A DNA stretch of 64,000 bases, from NCBI GenBank assembly GCA_013399875.1, contig VXAZ01004636.1, forward strand, positions 558,001-622,000, given 5' to 3'. The notes beneath the pieces are model-generated. The model was not told the origin of the DNA. It did not search any database and saw only the letters and a list, made by a program, of their open reading frames with translations. Made by a program: the position numbers and the translations under genes. This DNA is from Gymnorhina tibicen. Its lineage: Eukaryota > Chordata > Aves > Passeriformes > Artamidae. Shown here one piece after another: positions 32,441-44,360 of this stretch. Within the stretch, counting starts at the first letter, position 1, and each line of letters opens with the position of its first letter.

Positions 32441-35400
32441 TACTACTGTTTTCCTGTACCCAGACAGTCTGAAACAGGCCTAGACTGCCTTGAAAGAGCT
32501 TGTACACTCTCTTCTCTAAGTTTGCAAAGGGTTTTACAACACCCTACAATGGTCCAGTATCTAAGTATCTTTGTAGCTGGTATTTCTGAGACATGACCTA
32601 TATATTCTTTGCTGCAAATATTGTATGTTGGACCCCTTTGTGCCTGTTCCCCATAAAGAAACCAGTGCCATTTGCCAAACTCACAATAATATTGTGCAAT
32701 TTTGTGCACAAAGGTTTGTGAAGAATTTGAATCCTGTGGTAGGAGGAATCACAGCAGTACCTAAAACTTGGAAAATAAGGAACCTCTGGGAAATGCGAAC
32801 CTCAGCTGCAGGAAGCCTCAGGCTCAGAAAACAGCACAAAGCTGATGAGCTTCGGATGGAATTCTCTTATCACAGAGGGCCTGTACAAAGACCAGCACCT
32901 GGGAAGAAGTGAAATAAAAGGGGAGAAACTTGTTCTGAGTACCTGCCTGTACCCTAGAAAGCTGAGCTAAGGAAGATGCGAGTAAAGAGAATATAAAAGC
33001 TCTGCACAGGATAGTTCAGTACCTCAGACCTGCACTTTCCTACTGTGACCTCAGAAAAGAAGACAGAAAGCTCTCTGGCAGTACTCAGTTTGTTCCAACC
33101 CCAACCACCACTGCTGAGCCAGCCAGGGCCAGGCTCCGAGCTACAGCGACAGTGCCCTCACCAGCCAGGACTGCTCGCACTGTGCCCTGGCTGCCACTTA
33201 GATTTATCTGTGTATTTTATGTCTTCTCTCTGGGTAAGCAGAAAGGTTTTTTTGGGTCGGTACCCTATGTAAATTAGAATACATGAATAAATTGGAAAGC
33301 TTATTTAATTATCTATGGACAAAGGAAGCATGACAGTTGCTTTGAATAGAAAAATCATTTTGTGAATGAATCAAATTCCAGTAAAAAAAGATGTTGCACC
33401 TGCAGCACACTTAGTCTGATGATTTCACCAAGTTTGCTGCCCATTAACCATATTATAATCTTTAAAATATAATTAATTGGTCAGTTGCAAAATTCCAACA
33501 GCATAGTAGGAGCACGATGCATCTCGTTTCTGAGGTCAAATGCAGTAAGCTGGAATTTTGCCAGGACAGGGAATGTCATGGTGTAGATGAAAATAGTCTG
33601 TGCTTTAAGGCTTGAATTTGACTCTGTGTTTTGTAGATACGGGTTGGACCTGCACAACTGAGGAAAAAGGGCCCACAAAATTCCTGTTTGTCGGTTACAG
33701 TATGAGGGATCATGAGAAAGTGAACGGGGACGTAAGCCAGGTGTCACTCTCAGTGTGGGACATTTCACCAGCAGATGAGTAACTAGGCCAAAACCTGGTC
33801 CCACTTCTTTTTTGTGGTTGAATGGCTTCTGGGTACAACACTCATGGCTGTGCACCATGAAAGCTCTTCTTAGAGTATCTATCATGACAGAAATGCTGAT
33901 AGATACTTTAAACTCATGGAAAATCCTGCATTATTTCTCAATACAGTGAGTATGCTCTGGTCAAGAAACAGGGCCAGGAACTACCACTACATAAATCTGG
34001 TATGGAGGAACCATCAGGAAATGGGAAATGTCCCTCTGTAAGCTGAATCATACACGTCCTAGCAGAGCTGCAGTCCAGTAGCTGTGTAAGTTCCTGTAAT
34101 CTCGCAGTGGTTTTCATCTCTGTTGCTGAGGAAAGCTGATGCTGTAAGTGCTTTTAGGACACATCTAAGTCATATTTGCTGGGCTTGCTTATTTATTTAC
34201 CATTGTTTTTTAAGCGCGTGGATTTCTTATCTGGTGCACACATGCAGACACAAACAGAGGGGAAAAAAAGAAAGAGAGCCAAGTCATCTCCTCTGTTGAA
34301 CCAGCAGATGTTTGCAGTGGAATTGTCAGTGTTTCACCGGTCTGAAACCAGCCCTGTGCCAGCCAGGTTTGTCACTGTTTGCACAGCACGGACTCTCACT
34401 GCAGTCACCAGGTGCAAGGAACACAGGACCCTGCCCTCTCATAACCTGGAGGAAGCAAATGTCTCTGGGGGCTTGGAGAAGGCTGGGAGATCTAAAAGGA
34501 ATATAGCAAAAAGAAAGAACAGTGTGAGACCCCCGCAGGATTTAGAGGGCTCAGACTTAAACCAGACCAACAATAGGAGCTGGAACTCTGCATACCGGAA
34601 GAAATTAATTTTGAAGCTTGGGCTTACACATCATCCTGTCCAGATGGCAAGGTCAAGTGCGGAAAATAGATAACTGTTCAAAAAAACTATACAGCTTTTT
34701 TGTTTGTTTTGTTGTTTGTTTGTTTTAATGGAATGAAAACTAAACTGATTCCATCTTTATCAATAAAATAATATCAATATATCAATAAAACTTTACAAGA
34801 AAAATTCTGGAATAAATTTTTTAAATGGCTCCATTTAACTTTGTCCATCAGCTTCCTGAGAACCAGCTTTGACCTAAACACTGATATTGGCAGTATTGCT
34901 GGGCATCTCCTAGAAATGAGAGCAGTGACTGAGATGTTGCTTCAGTGCTGCCAGCAGAGCCCTTACGTGCACCTGTAAGAAACTTGCCAGGGAGTTCCAC
35001 CGGCACAGTATTTTCCCCCCATCAAAATTGCACCCAAATGGGACCAACATGTCAGACTCTCCTGAGCCCTTCATGAAGATCAGCATGTCTCGACTTCAGG
35101 TTTCTTTCCACAGTGAAACCAATGAGAAATTTATTTATCTTTGGGACTGAGCCCAAAGCCTCCTTGGCTTTGGCCTGTTCTAGGTTGGAACAAGGTCCTG
35201 CTGTGAGCTGAAAGGCCCCCTTGCATATGTTTCCATGAGCCTTTTGCAAGACAGGACAGAAGATGCTCCCTGCAAATGCCCCTAATTCTAACCTAACTGG
35301 CTGAGAAAGAACCTGCAGTTTGCACACAATGTTCTACTGTGCATAAGAAATTGTAAGGCCAGGTATTGGCTGTATATTTTGTGTGTGAGGATGTGTGCAA

Positions 35401-38400
35401 GTGAATGTCTCTGTGTGGGTGTGTAGGGATATTCCTAGAATTTGTTTTGTTTTTAAAGTGTGCTAGAAATTTAACTGAACTCTCACATGGAATAAATTTA
35501 AAATAGAAGACCTGGCACTGCTTTACTTGTATATCTTTCTTATGCATTTGTCCAATCAAAATGATAATGTAGACAAACTGTGGACTGCAAAGCGTATTAT
35601 CCAGCAATATCTCATTATTATGCAAAAAATCAGATATTCACAGCAACTGTCTCATCTATTTATTGTTTGGTTACTCATCTGGAAATTTTAATACTTTCTT
35701 CAGGGGCAGGGGCTGGCAATAAAAAAATAGATCTATATATCAAACCTTTAACTTCCAGCCATCATTGTGTGCCATAATACAGATGGAGTAGCTATCAGCT
35801 CTCTTTACCGTGTTGGTTTATTTACTTCAACTAAGAATAAAGATTTAAAGAGAATACAATAACAAAGTCCACTGCAAGCTAAATTTTCATGCTCCAGCGT
35901 GGAAAAAACCTTGACTAACAACAACAATAATAAAGAGTAATCGATATGCATCTCTATGACTAACTAATTTATGAAAACTATAGACCCAACCTTAATAACC
36001 TTCAAACTTCCCTGTTCTCCCCAAGTACATTAGTGGGTCCACCGAAACACATCACCAGGCCTGCACCTCTGTATGTGTGGGTCACTTGGCTGCAGCAGCA
36101 TTATTCAGAAAATTTGCTCCTTAGTTTAGTGAAACACTGAATGAAGTGCAGGTCTCACTCCAAGCACCTGACTGGTTCTATTGAAACCTCCAGCAGGGTT
36201 ACACACTAAAAGGGTCGCAGCCCCAAAAGAGAGGATTCAATACACAAGAATACACAACTGTTGGGAAGCACTTCAATCTTGTCACCAAATTCAGCATCTG
36301 CAATTGCAGCAGAAAGAAAGTGGCTTTTGCAGCCTGAGTTTGTGGAAGCATTTGAACTGCCATCGTGTCACTACAGCTTCATGTACCACGTACTAGTGAT
36401 ATCAGAACAGGACTCTATCTTCTGAAAATTAGTTGAGCTTGGTTTTAAGGGTACAGCAGGTTTTTCTCCAGTTACATACAAGAAATGTATGATTCAGGAA
36501 GATCAGCCAGACTAAATCAGAGAGTTAGGTGGGAAACGTCTCCCACACACACAGTCTTTTAGCCCCCTTGCCATAAAGAATCTTTCACCTGTATTGGGAC
36601 AGGCCTGAAAAAAAGCAGTAAAACTCCATGAGTAGTTCCCCTAGCTACAAGCATACAGTTGATTGTCATTTCACATCCACAAACCAGACTTTACTGTGAC
36701 AGCTGACTTGGAATTGCTGCATACCTACAGAAGAATGAAAATTTGAGGAGGAGATGTGGAAGAGTTTCAAGGAATAGTGTGAATACTAACCTATTCCAAT
36801 GTAATTGAGATTCTTCTTGGTTATGTATTTGGAGCAAAAGAAAATCTAGTTTCTATTTACTGCTTTGTTTTGCAAATTAATTAGTGTAGAACTTAGAACC
36901 TGAAAAAAATAATAGTGAATATTATGTATTTACTCCCTGCACCTTCAAGTATTACAAAATGAAATGACCTCTATGCTGTTGCAGATTCCCATTGAAATCA
37001 AACTCTGTGTTGCTACAGGCATTTAAACACAGCAAATAATTCACAGGATCTTCACTTTACTTTTTAAAATGAGACTTACTTTATATGTTGCTTTCCACTG
37101 GAAAACCTGCTGATGGAGTTGGCATGCTGGTACAACCTAAACAAATGTCAGCTTATTCCAGTCTGTTCACATCACCCATTGCACACACACTTTTGTCTAC
37201 CAAGCATGTATTTTTCTTAAATCTTCATTTTCTTTAGATCACAATAAAATACCAAAGGGTTTTTCATTTCCATGAATTATTTTTGGTTGCAGTGAGCAAA
37301 CAATAATCACTGAAATGTAACATTTAAAAGCCAGTCCTTCCAAGCTAATTCACAGCTCTCCTATTTGTTCCTGATTCTCTTCGATAGAAGTGATCAGTCA
37401 AGAAAGGATGCACTTGCCTTGGGGGGTTACTTAGTTTGGCAGCCAGGAGCTCTGGAAAACTTGTTCTATGTCTTAAAAAAGAGTCTAATGGCATTGCTTG
37501 AAACTGGTTGTGAAACAGCAAGTGATTGATGGCGTTATTACCATCTACTGCTTCTGTTTACCCCAAATTAATCTCAAGTAGAGTTCCTAGTAAATAATCT
37601 AGCTGTAGATATTCACTATCCTTAGTGAAATCAGGAGTGAAGTTCCCCTCTCTGGAAAGAAGGGAGGGGTGGGGAGAAGGTGTTTTAAGATTTAGTTTTA
37701 TTTCTCACTACTGGCAAAGCAGAAACTGTTTGTTTGATATGACAACTGGTCTCATTTTTACATGAATCTTCTTACTACAGCAGTGCAAGTCAAAGAATAG
37801 ATCAACTAATTTATGGTCAGAAGAGGGTTAGAAATGTAAAAGTTTAAAGAAAAAGAATGCAAATGCATCTCTTTCATCCAGATGATATGCCCAAGTGTAT
37901 ATTCAGCGTGTGGGATGATCCCAACCACAGCATTGTTTTAGGATATGTTACAACAAGCAGGTGTGAGTAGTATTTCTATGCTTTCAACTCACATGAACAC
38001 CAGTTATTAATGTAATTTCACCATGTTGCAATAGAGAAAGCAGAGGAAGATTCTCCCAGTATTATTTTCCCGTATAAACTGCTGAGGATACGCAATAACG
38101 GCTGAAACCAATCTTTTATTATCTCTAAATAACTTCGTATGTAACAATGCCTTTTTATTTCTGCCTGTAGATTCTGATATTTGATTTGCTCAGTACCCAT
38201 TTTGTCACCTAGCAGTACAACCTTTTAGCTGATTCCCCGTGACAATTTGAGGGAAGGTAAACAGCTGGGTTGTTATTTTCTTGATTCTGTTAATTCTGTT
38301 CTTTTGTGGGGGTTAAAAAAGCTGCAGGAGTGGTGAGCAAGTTCTCTGATGATTAGATGAGCAAGTGTAAGATACAGAGCTGTTCAATTCACCCCTTGGA

Positions 38401-39350
38401 GCAATGCTGTCTTCAAATACCTTTGATACACATGCTGTGCATGGGTTCTTGGTTGCTGGTGCTGAGAACCTTCTGTTAGAGTGGCACTGTGCCCAGCCAG
38501 AAGGCAGCTAAACCCATTTCATTCACCCCTGTGTGTCAGACAGGGGCATTCACGGGAGCTGTGCTGAGTCCTCTGGTTTCAATCCCTTTCCCTACACCAG
38601 TGAAATCCCACTGGTTCTATAAGCTGCTTCTTTCTTTATCCCACGTGTTAACACTTCCACGCTAAAATAGGAATCTCTGACCCACGGAGAAAGACAGAGG
38701 GTTTGAAGGCACTGGTGGCTGCCAAAGAGACAGGCTGTGAGAAGGCAGGCACTTGGGAAACCTATTGAAACCAGATGGCTTGTCAAAACATATGCTATAT
38801 AAGAGCACAGCCTGCAGGCACCGAGAGGAAGACAAGCCCATGGCAAACAATGGCATCAAGGAATGACTGAAATCACACAGGAATCACTGAAATGAAGAGC
38901 AAAGCCTAAACTGCAGATTCACCCAAGGAGGTGCAGATGAGATTAAATCTGTTCCAAAGTGCATATTAAAATTCATTCCCCAAACAGGAGATAGAGAGAG
39001 ATGCAACATTTGCATGCCAGCAAATTTTCAACTTTCTAAAATCTGGCTCTTTCTACTTGGAATAAACTGGTCATATACTATGAGCACAAGCCTTTTACTT
39101 CATTTTCACTGTAACTGAAGATTTTGCTTTCTATTATAAAATGTGCAAATCAGGTGTTGCCACAGAAAACCTCAGAAAAAACTAAGCACGGAGTCAAGCA
39201 CCAAATATTTAAACAAATCTTAAAAGTCAGATTGATGCCACATATACAATACATTGTTCATTTCTCTTCATATCCTACCTTAGATTAAATAGTACGCAAA
39301 CATGTAAAATAGTTTGGATGCGCTGAATACACAGGAGCATAATTATTCAT
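32441..39350. other. Gene desert, no gene recognised
   Basis: AT-rich unique DNA. A (TTTG)n run lies at about 34698-34728, followed by repeated ATCAATA motifs at about 34760-34790. Frames up to 165 residues (+ 34176-34673) are not recognised. Sequence around 37120-37330 has an enhancer-like texture but no specific signal. Confidence 0.65.
34698..34728. repeat. (TTTG)n simple repeat
   Basis: Repeated TTTG/TTTTG units precede AT-rich sequence. Confidence 0.75.
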
Positions 39351-39352
39351 AT

Positions 39353-39396
39353 AGTCATGGAATTATAGAATGGTTTGGGTTGGAAGGGCCTTTCAC
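39353..39396 (-). mobile_element. Short CR1 3'-end remnant, minus orientation
   Basis: The segment contains GAATGGTTTGGGTTGGAAGG preceded by ATTATA-type tail units. This is the reverse complement of the very 3' end of CR1, with the tail on the left. Similarity stops after about 45 bases, so this is a very short 5'-truncated insertion. Confidence 0.8.
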
Positions 39397-40585
39397 CAAG
39401 TCTCTTCCTGTGTGTATCACTACAAGTGGTTTCTGCGGTAAGAGATAACTGCATGAACGGCTACATGGGGCAGATATTCCTTTCAAACAAAGCAACAGCA
39501 ATGAAACAACACCAAAGAAACCATGAGGGTGGGGCCAAAGGACGAGCATCAGAGAGATGGAACTATCTACAAACTGTGAATTTAAACCAGAAAATTCCCA
39601 CTTACTTGTGTGGATGAGCACCTTGGCCAGTGCACAAGCAGCAACCAACCAAACAAGGAACTGGGAAGGAACGGGCAGGATACCACATGAGATGCATGGA
39701 GAAAGAGGAGGACACAAACGTGCCGGCATGACCAGCCAGGCGCACACCTGGATGTTATATGGACTGTGAAGGAAGGTGACCTGGATAGATGGGAGAGATG
39801 TCAACACAGGCAACCTTTGCTATTTTCCTTCTTAAATATGCTCTTGTCAGCCACCACGCTTCTTTTTAACCCAGCAGTTGGTTTGTCTGGCAGTTGAAGC
39901 ACATCCAGTGAACAGTTCCTTTCTTTGGACTCTGGGAAGCCACAGAGGCCTCAAAACTGCCAAGAACAGATAAATAACCAGAACAAAATAGCAAACTCCA
40001 GCAAAAGACAAAGGAGAAAGGGCACATACATGCTTTGCTTTTAAGAATCAGAATCAAATGAATCATTTGGTCTCTGCTGCTATTCCTGCTAGTAAGCTAC
40101 TGGTGCTGCCACTGTGGACAAATCCTTTGCAGGTGTAACTGAATTGTTGTGTCCTGATCATTTTTGAGAAGCCAAAGCCATTTAGAAAGAACATACCAGG
40201 GACTCAGACAATTCTGCTGGTTTACCACTAATGTAAAATGCCAAGTAAATGAGAAGTCCTGGAAAATGATTTACTTGTGTTTGCTTTGGAAATTACCAAT
40301 ACTGCACCACTCTTTAGCTTATTCCTTCAAGAACACCTATCCTTTTCCCATGTGTTGGCCTTTGCCTTCCCAACAGAATCATAGCTTTTCACTGAAGAAT
40401 CTCATTTCTTAGCACTGCAACAGAACATGAACATTTTTCAAATTTCCCAGTGATAGCAAGGGTAGGTTGCTGTTTGTATTTACTACTTAAGTGAATTAAA
40501 CCAACTCAAATGTGTGATCTCTCCAGACAAAGATGAAGGTTACATAGTTTAAGGATGAAATATAGACCATCCCCTACAAAACCAC
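39397..40585. other. Intergenic DNA, no gene recognised
   Basis: Unique sequence. A 152-residue minus frame at 39355-39813 starts beyond and runs through the CR1 remnant. It has no recognisable domain and is not accepted. Confidence 0.6.
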
Positions 40586-40589
40586 TGTG

Positions 40590-40830
40590 TTGCAGTTTAA
40601 TTAAAAGAATTCATTAAAGTCATGCCCCATCCAAGGTAATTAGTATGCATAATTTATGCTTTGCCTAATACACAAGGGCAGTAGTCTGAATAATAAACTC
40701 AAGTTAACCTTAAGTGGAAGAGATTGAATGGTCAGATGTTTATTTAGCTCAGGTTTGCTCAAGAGCTAAGGTTAAAGAGGTGAAATTTTGTTATAGTTAA
40801 TTAATTTCTTGAATTTTCCTCATAAAATGC
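40590..40830. promoter_or_regulatory. Candidate distal enhancer N
   Basis: Unique AT-rich block with TTTAATTAAAAGAATTCATT, GGTAATTAGTATGCATAATT, CTTTGCCTAATACAC and TAGTTAATTAATTTC. Dense homeodomain and POU-like cores without repeat signature suggest a conserved element about 22.6 kb downstream of FOXB1. Confidence 0.4.
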
Positions 40831-42690
40831 TGCCTACCCAGTAGGATGAAAGATTTTTTTCTTTTCTTAAGAAAGGAATTAAGTAAATGTCTCTTATCCC
40901 TATCAGTTACCAGAACACTGAGTATGTGATCACATAGGTGCAGTTTGCAGCAAGGATATGACTTGAAGGAAGGTTCCCCTGAAAATTTTCACCAAGGAGC
41001 ACATGTAGCAAAAGTTTCCAAAACAGCAGCCCTCAAAGCACAAGTTTACAATCTGAACTCAGTGGCTTCCATGGCACTCTGACCTACTGCATTTCCACTA
41101 CCTACTTATTCAAGCTCCTGCCTCCCTCTCAGGCACAGCCTCACGGCAAACCAAATCAGGAATATGATGTGACCAGAAACCCCAAACCAACACCACACAC
41201 CTAGTCTGATCTCTTCTCAGTAGGATTCAGTTCACAGCGAGCCCTCATGTGCCATCATCACCGAGGTGCCCACAAGAGGATCCATAGTGCCTTGAGCTCT
41301 ATTGCCACTGAAGACTTCACTAACCTTGCTACAATCCATTGAGCATTAAGCAGCTGGAAGTCTCTCCCACAGAGCAAAGTGCATCTGCACCTCTCCATGC
41401 AAACTGCTGTGCTGGAGCTATACTGCTATTCATGAGTGACATCTCTGCTAAGCCCCAGGGCCCTGCAGTTCAGGTCCTGAGCTCCAGTGAGCTCCTATCA
41501 CAGAGTTCTGTTCCATATGAGCAAAGCCAGAGGTGTTAGGCAGATTTGTGGTAACAGGATCTCAGTGTTTGGGGGAAGAGATATGAGGCTGGCAAGACAG
41601 TCAGATGCCAGATTTGTCACTCCAGGAATTACAAAGTTTAGTGCTGGAAAAGAAGGCCCCAAAGTCTTCTGGTAAGAGCAAGGAAACGAGTTTGACCAAA
41701 GACCTTTTCATCTCCAGATCCTCATTCAGACAACAGCCAGGTAAGCTTACTCAGGCAAGCTGTAGAACACAGGCAGATAGATACTGATATATGGCTGAAG
41801 GTGGGATGGGGCACCACAGGAACCACCTTCACATCCACATTGACTTGCAGCACAAGTTCAGCTTTAAGGCGCAGGGGTGAGGCCATGTGGGTTGGTGGAG
41901 TGGAAAGGCTTTGTGGGGTGACAGGAGGCAGAAGTAAAGCTGTAGGGGTCTGCAAGATTTGAAATCAAAAGGTCTGAAAAATGCTCTGGATGCTACTTTT
42001 TCTTCCCTGATCATTTTTTTCCAGATGCAGAAAGGTTGGCTGTGATCTATTCATCACTGGAAAGCATCAGAAATGTTCATTCTTGTCAAAGGCCAGTTGA
42101 ATCAATGTGCCTGAAACACAGATTTCACTTTGATGCAGAGGGTTCCCTTAATCAGAAACTCATCAGCTGTTACATAGGTAGATTATTTCCCCCAACTGCC
42201 TTTGTCTTGTCAACATGTTTGACTTGTTTATTCTCACATTTCTCCTTAGTCTCTACCCCCACTAAGAAGTCTTCTTATTTCCAGCATTCAAAAAACATCT
42301 GTGCTTGATTTTGTCATGTCTTCTGTTGCCTGAGTGGGGAAGGTCCTTGAAGTGTGTGGGGTTTGGATTAGGCCTAATGCTGAACGGTGTTTTCTTTTCT
42401 TTGAACTTACATTTGATTTTTGCTGCCTGTTGCAGCAACAGCACAAAAACTAAAGGCATTAGTCTGAGGTAACACAGGAACTCTGCAGCTGGAAGTGAAC
42501 CCAGTTCTTTGTGCACCGTCCCGTCCTCATGCCAGCTTCTTTCTTGGACAGACAAGTGGGAGACCTGGTAGCTCCCAAGTACAGAAGATCATGCAGTAAC
42601 CTCCAGATGCCTTTTTTTTGAGTTGCATTCTTGAGTAATTCTGAAGTATTGTCTGCAGTAGGATTTTCACTCCAAAACACAGGTATGACA
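40831..42690. other. Intergenic DNA, no gene recognised
   Basis: Unique sequence of mixed composition. Frames of 60-97 residues only, none recognised. Confidence 0.6.
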
Positions 42691-42850
42691 CTAAATCAAA
42701 TGTTTATTTTGGAGTTTGTATCGCCAAATGATCCTTATTTGCTTCCTCTATTATTTATTTATAACAGTAGCCATATGCAAACGTCTGTACAGGGTATTTA
42801 GGGATCCTATTCCACGGCTTTAAATACCAATCCAAGCGTTGGCTTAACAT
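42690..42850. promoter_or_regulatory. Candidate distal enhancer O
   Basis: Unique block with AAATCAAATGTTTATTTTGG, CCAAATGATCCTTATTTGC, TATTATTTATTTATAACAG, CATATGCAAACG and GGCTTTAAATACC. It has forkhead-like and POU-like cores. It is chosen by texture only. Confidence 0.35.
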
Positions 42851-44129
42851 CTCCCACTCCCACGCTCCTGGTAGGAAAAGAGGAATTAATAAGAATTGTC
42901 CTGTACAACAGGATGGGAGGCCAGGTCTCCATCTTACTGAAAGTGCTGGCCAAAGACAGCCTGTATTTTGCTTTTAAGAAAATTGAATCTATGTTGATTG
43001 AAATGAACTCTTGGAGCCAACAAAAATCTGCTTTCCTTTGGATCAGAATACTCCATTCACATGGGAATCCTTTAGCTTCTGCCAGTATCTCTCAGCTAAG
43101 GCTTGGTCCCATAATCACTAAAAAAACAGTTTGCAGAAATCTGTGTATATAAAGATTTTTCTCAAGTCTTCTGGAATATGTAGTAATAGAGAAATGCCAG
43201 CTAGAGAATTACAGCAAATTAATGTATTATTTGTGTTACACATTTCTGACCTTTTATCCTCTTTTCTGTCAACATTCAGATAACTCAGACTAACTAAATT
43301 TTAATGAGGATAAAATGGTGGAAGAAAATAATTCTCAGCCACACACGCACATGCTTGCACAAATTCAATTTCATGAATTTTTGCCACACAAAACCAAACC
43401 AAAACGCAGAAGAGTCCAACTTGTAAAACCAATAACCATCACCTAACAAAACTCACATTTCTAAGACTGCGTAGTGAGTAAGAGATACAAATGTATTTTA
43501 GAATAATTATCCCACATTTTTTTCCCAAAATGTAAAAATTCTCAAGTGTACTTCCAAAGAAGTATGTTTGTAAAAATTGGTCTTGGGGGGAAAAAAAAGG
43601 TCAGTGAGCAAGCAAATTTTATAAAGAAGAGTCTAGTTTGCTGCTGTTAAGCTGGAGTCCTGCTCAATCCATCAAATTATGCAAAGAGATCACAGCATTA
43701 CAGAGGGAAATTCATTTCACTAGAGCCGAGGTTCAAACTGCAGATGTTCCAATTTCATAAAATATGATTAAAACTAAAGACAAATTTAAATAAACATTCT
43801 TGTATTTCCATATAACAAAAGAAGACTGTTTGAATTGGATATTACTCAGCAATCCCTAAACTCAGAGTATGATCCAAAGCCAACTGTTCATACATTCAGA
43901 TTCTGGGGAAGGAACTAACTAGTCTCAGTCAGGAAAATCATCAACTAAAGAACAAAAGCAGTGCAATAGGTTTTCTGTAATTCATCAGCATGGATATAAT
44001 TATACTATTGAACCTTATTAGGAACTGCAAGACATAAAATCATGACAGATTTTATTACTTTTGTTATTAAGGGTTTTTTTTTACCTTTGCAGCCAGATTT
44101 ACTCCTGAAAAACTACAATAATTCCATTA
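42851..44129. other. Intergenic DNA, no gene recognised
   Basis: AT-rich unique sequence with no notable repeat. Confidence 0.6.
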
Positions 44130-44360
44130 ACTTAGTTGTTTTCAACCTATTTTTGTTGGAATGCTTGTTTTTCTGAGGTGCCTTATGCCCATAAAAGAGC
44201 GTAAAGCTCTTTTAAAGAACTGGCCACCCCCTCCTCCTCCCCACAGCTCTGCCATGCAGCTCAGTGCCATTACTTTTAATAATGTGGCACATGTCCAAAG
44301 CTTTATCAGCGTCAATTCGCTGGGCACCTCAGCGAGTCAAAAGGTGCTCAGTGCATGAAG
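44130..44360. promoter_or_regulatory. Candidate distal element P with hairpins
   Basis: Unique block holding a 9-bp hairpin, TAAAAGAGC (44192-44200) and GCTCTTTTA (44206-44214), around a GTAAA loop. This lies inside a 10-bp long-range inverted repeat, CTGAGGTGCC (44173-44182) and GGCACCTCAG (44323-44332). It also has TTTTAATAATG and CTTTATCAGCGTCAATTCG. A conserved regulatory element is more likely than an RNA gene. Confidence 0.4.

Noticed and set aside
39353..39813. 152-residue minus-strand frame overlapping a CR1 remnant
   Set aside because: It runs across the remnant into unique DNA, has no domain and starts without context. Chance frame.
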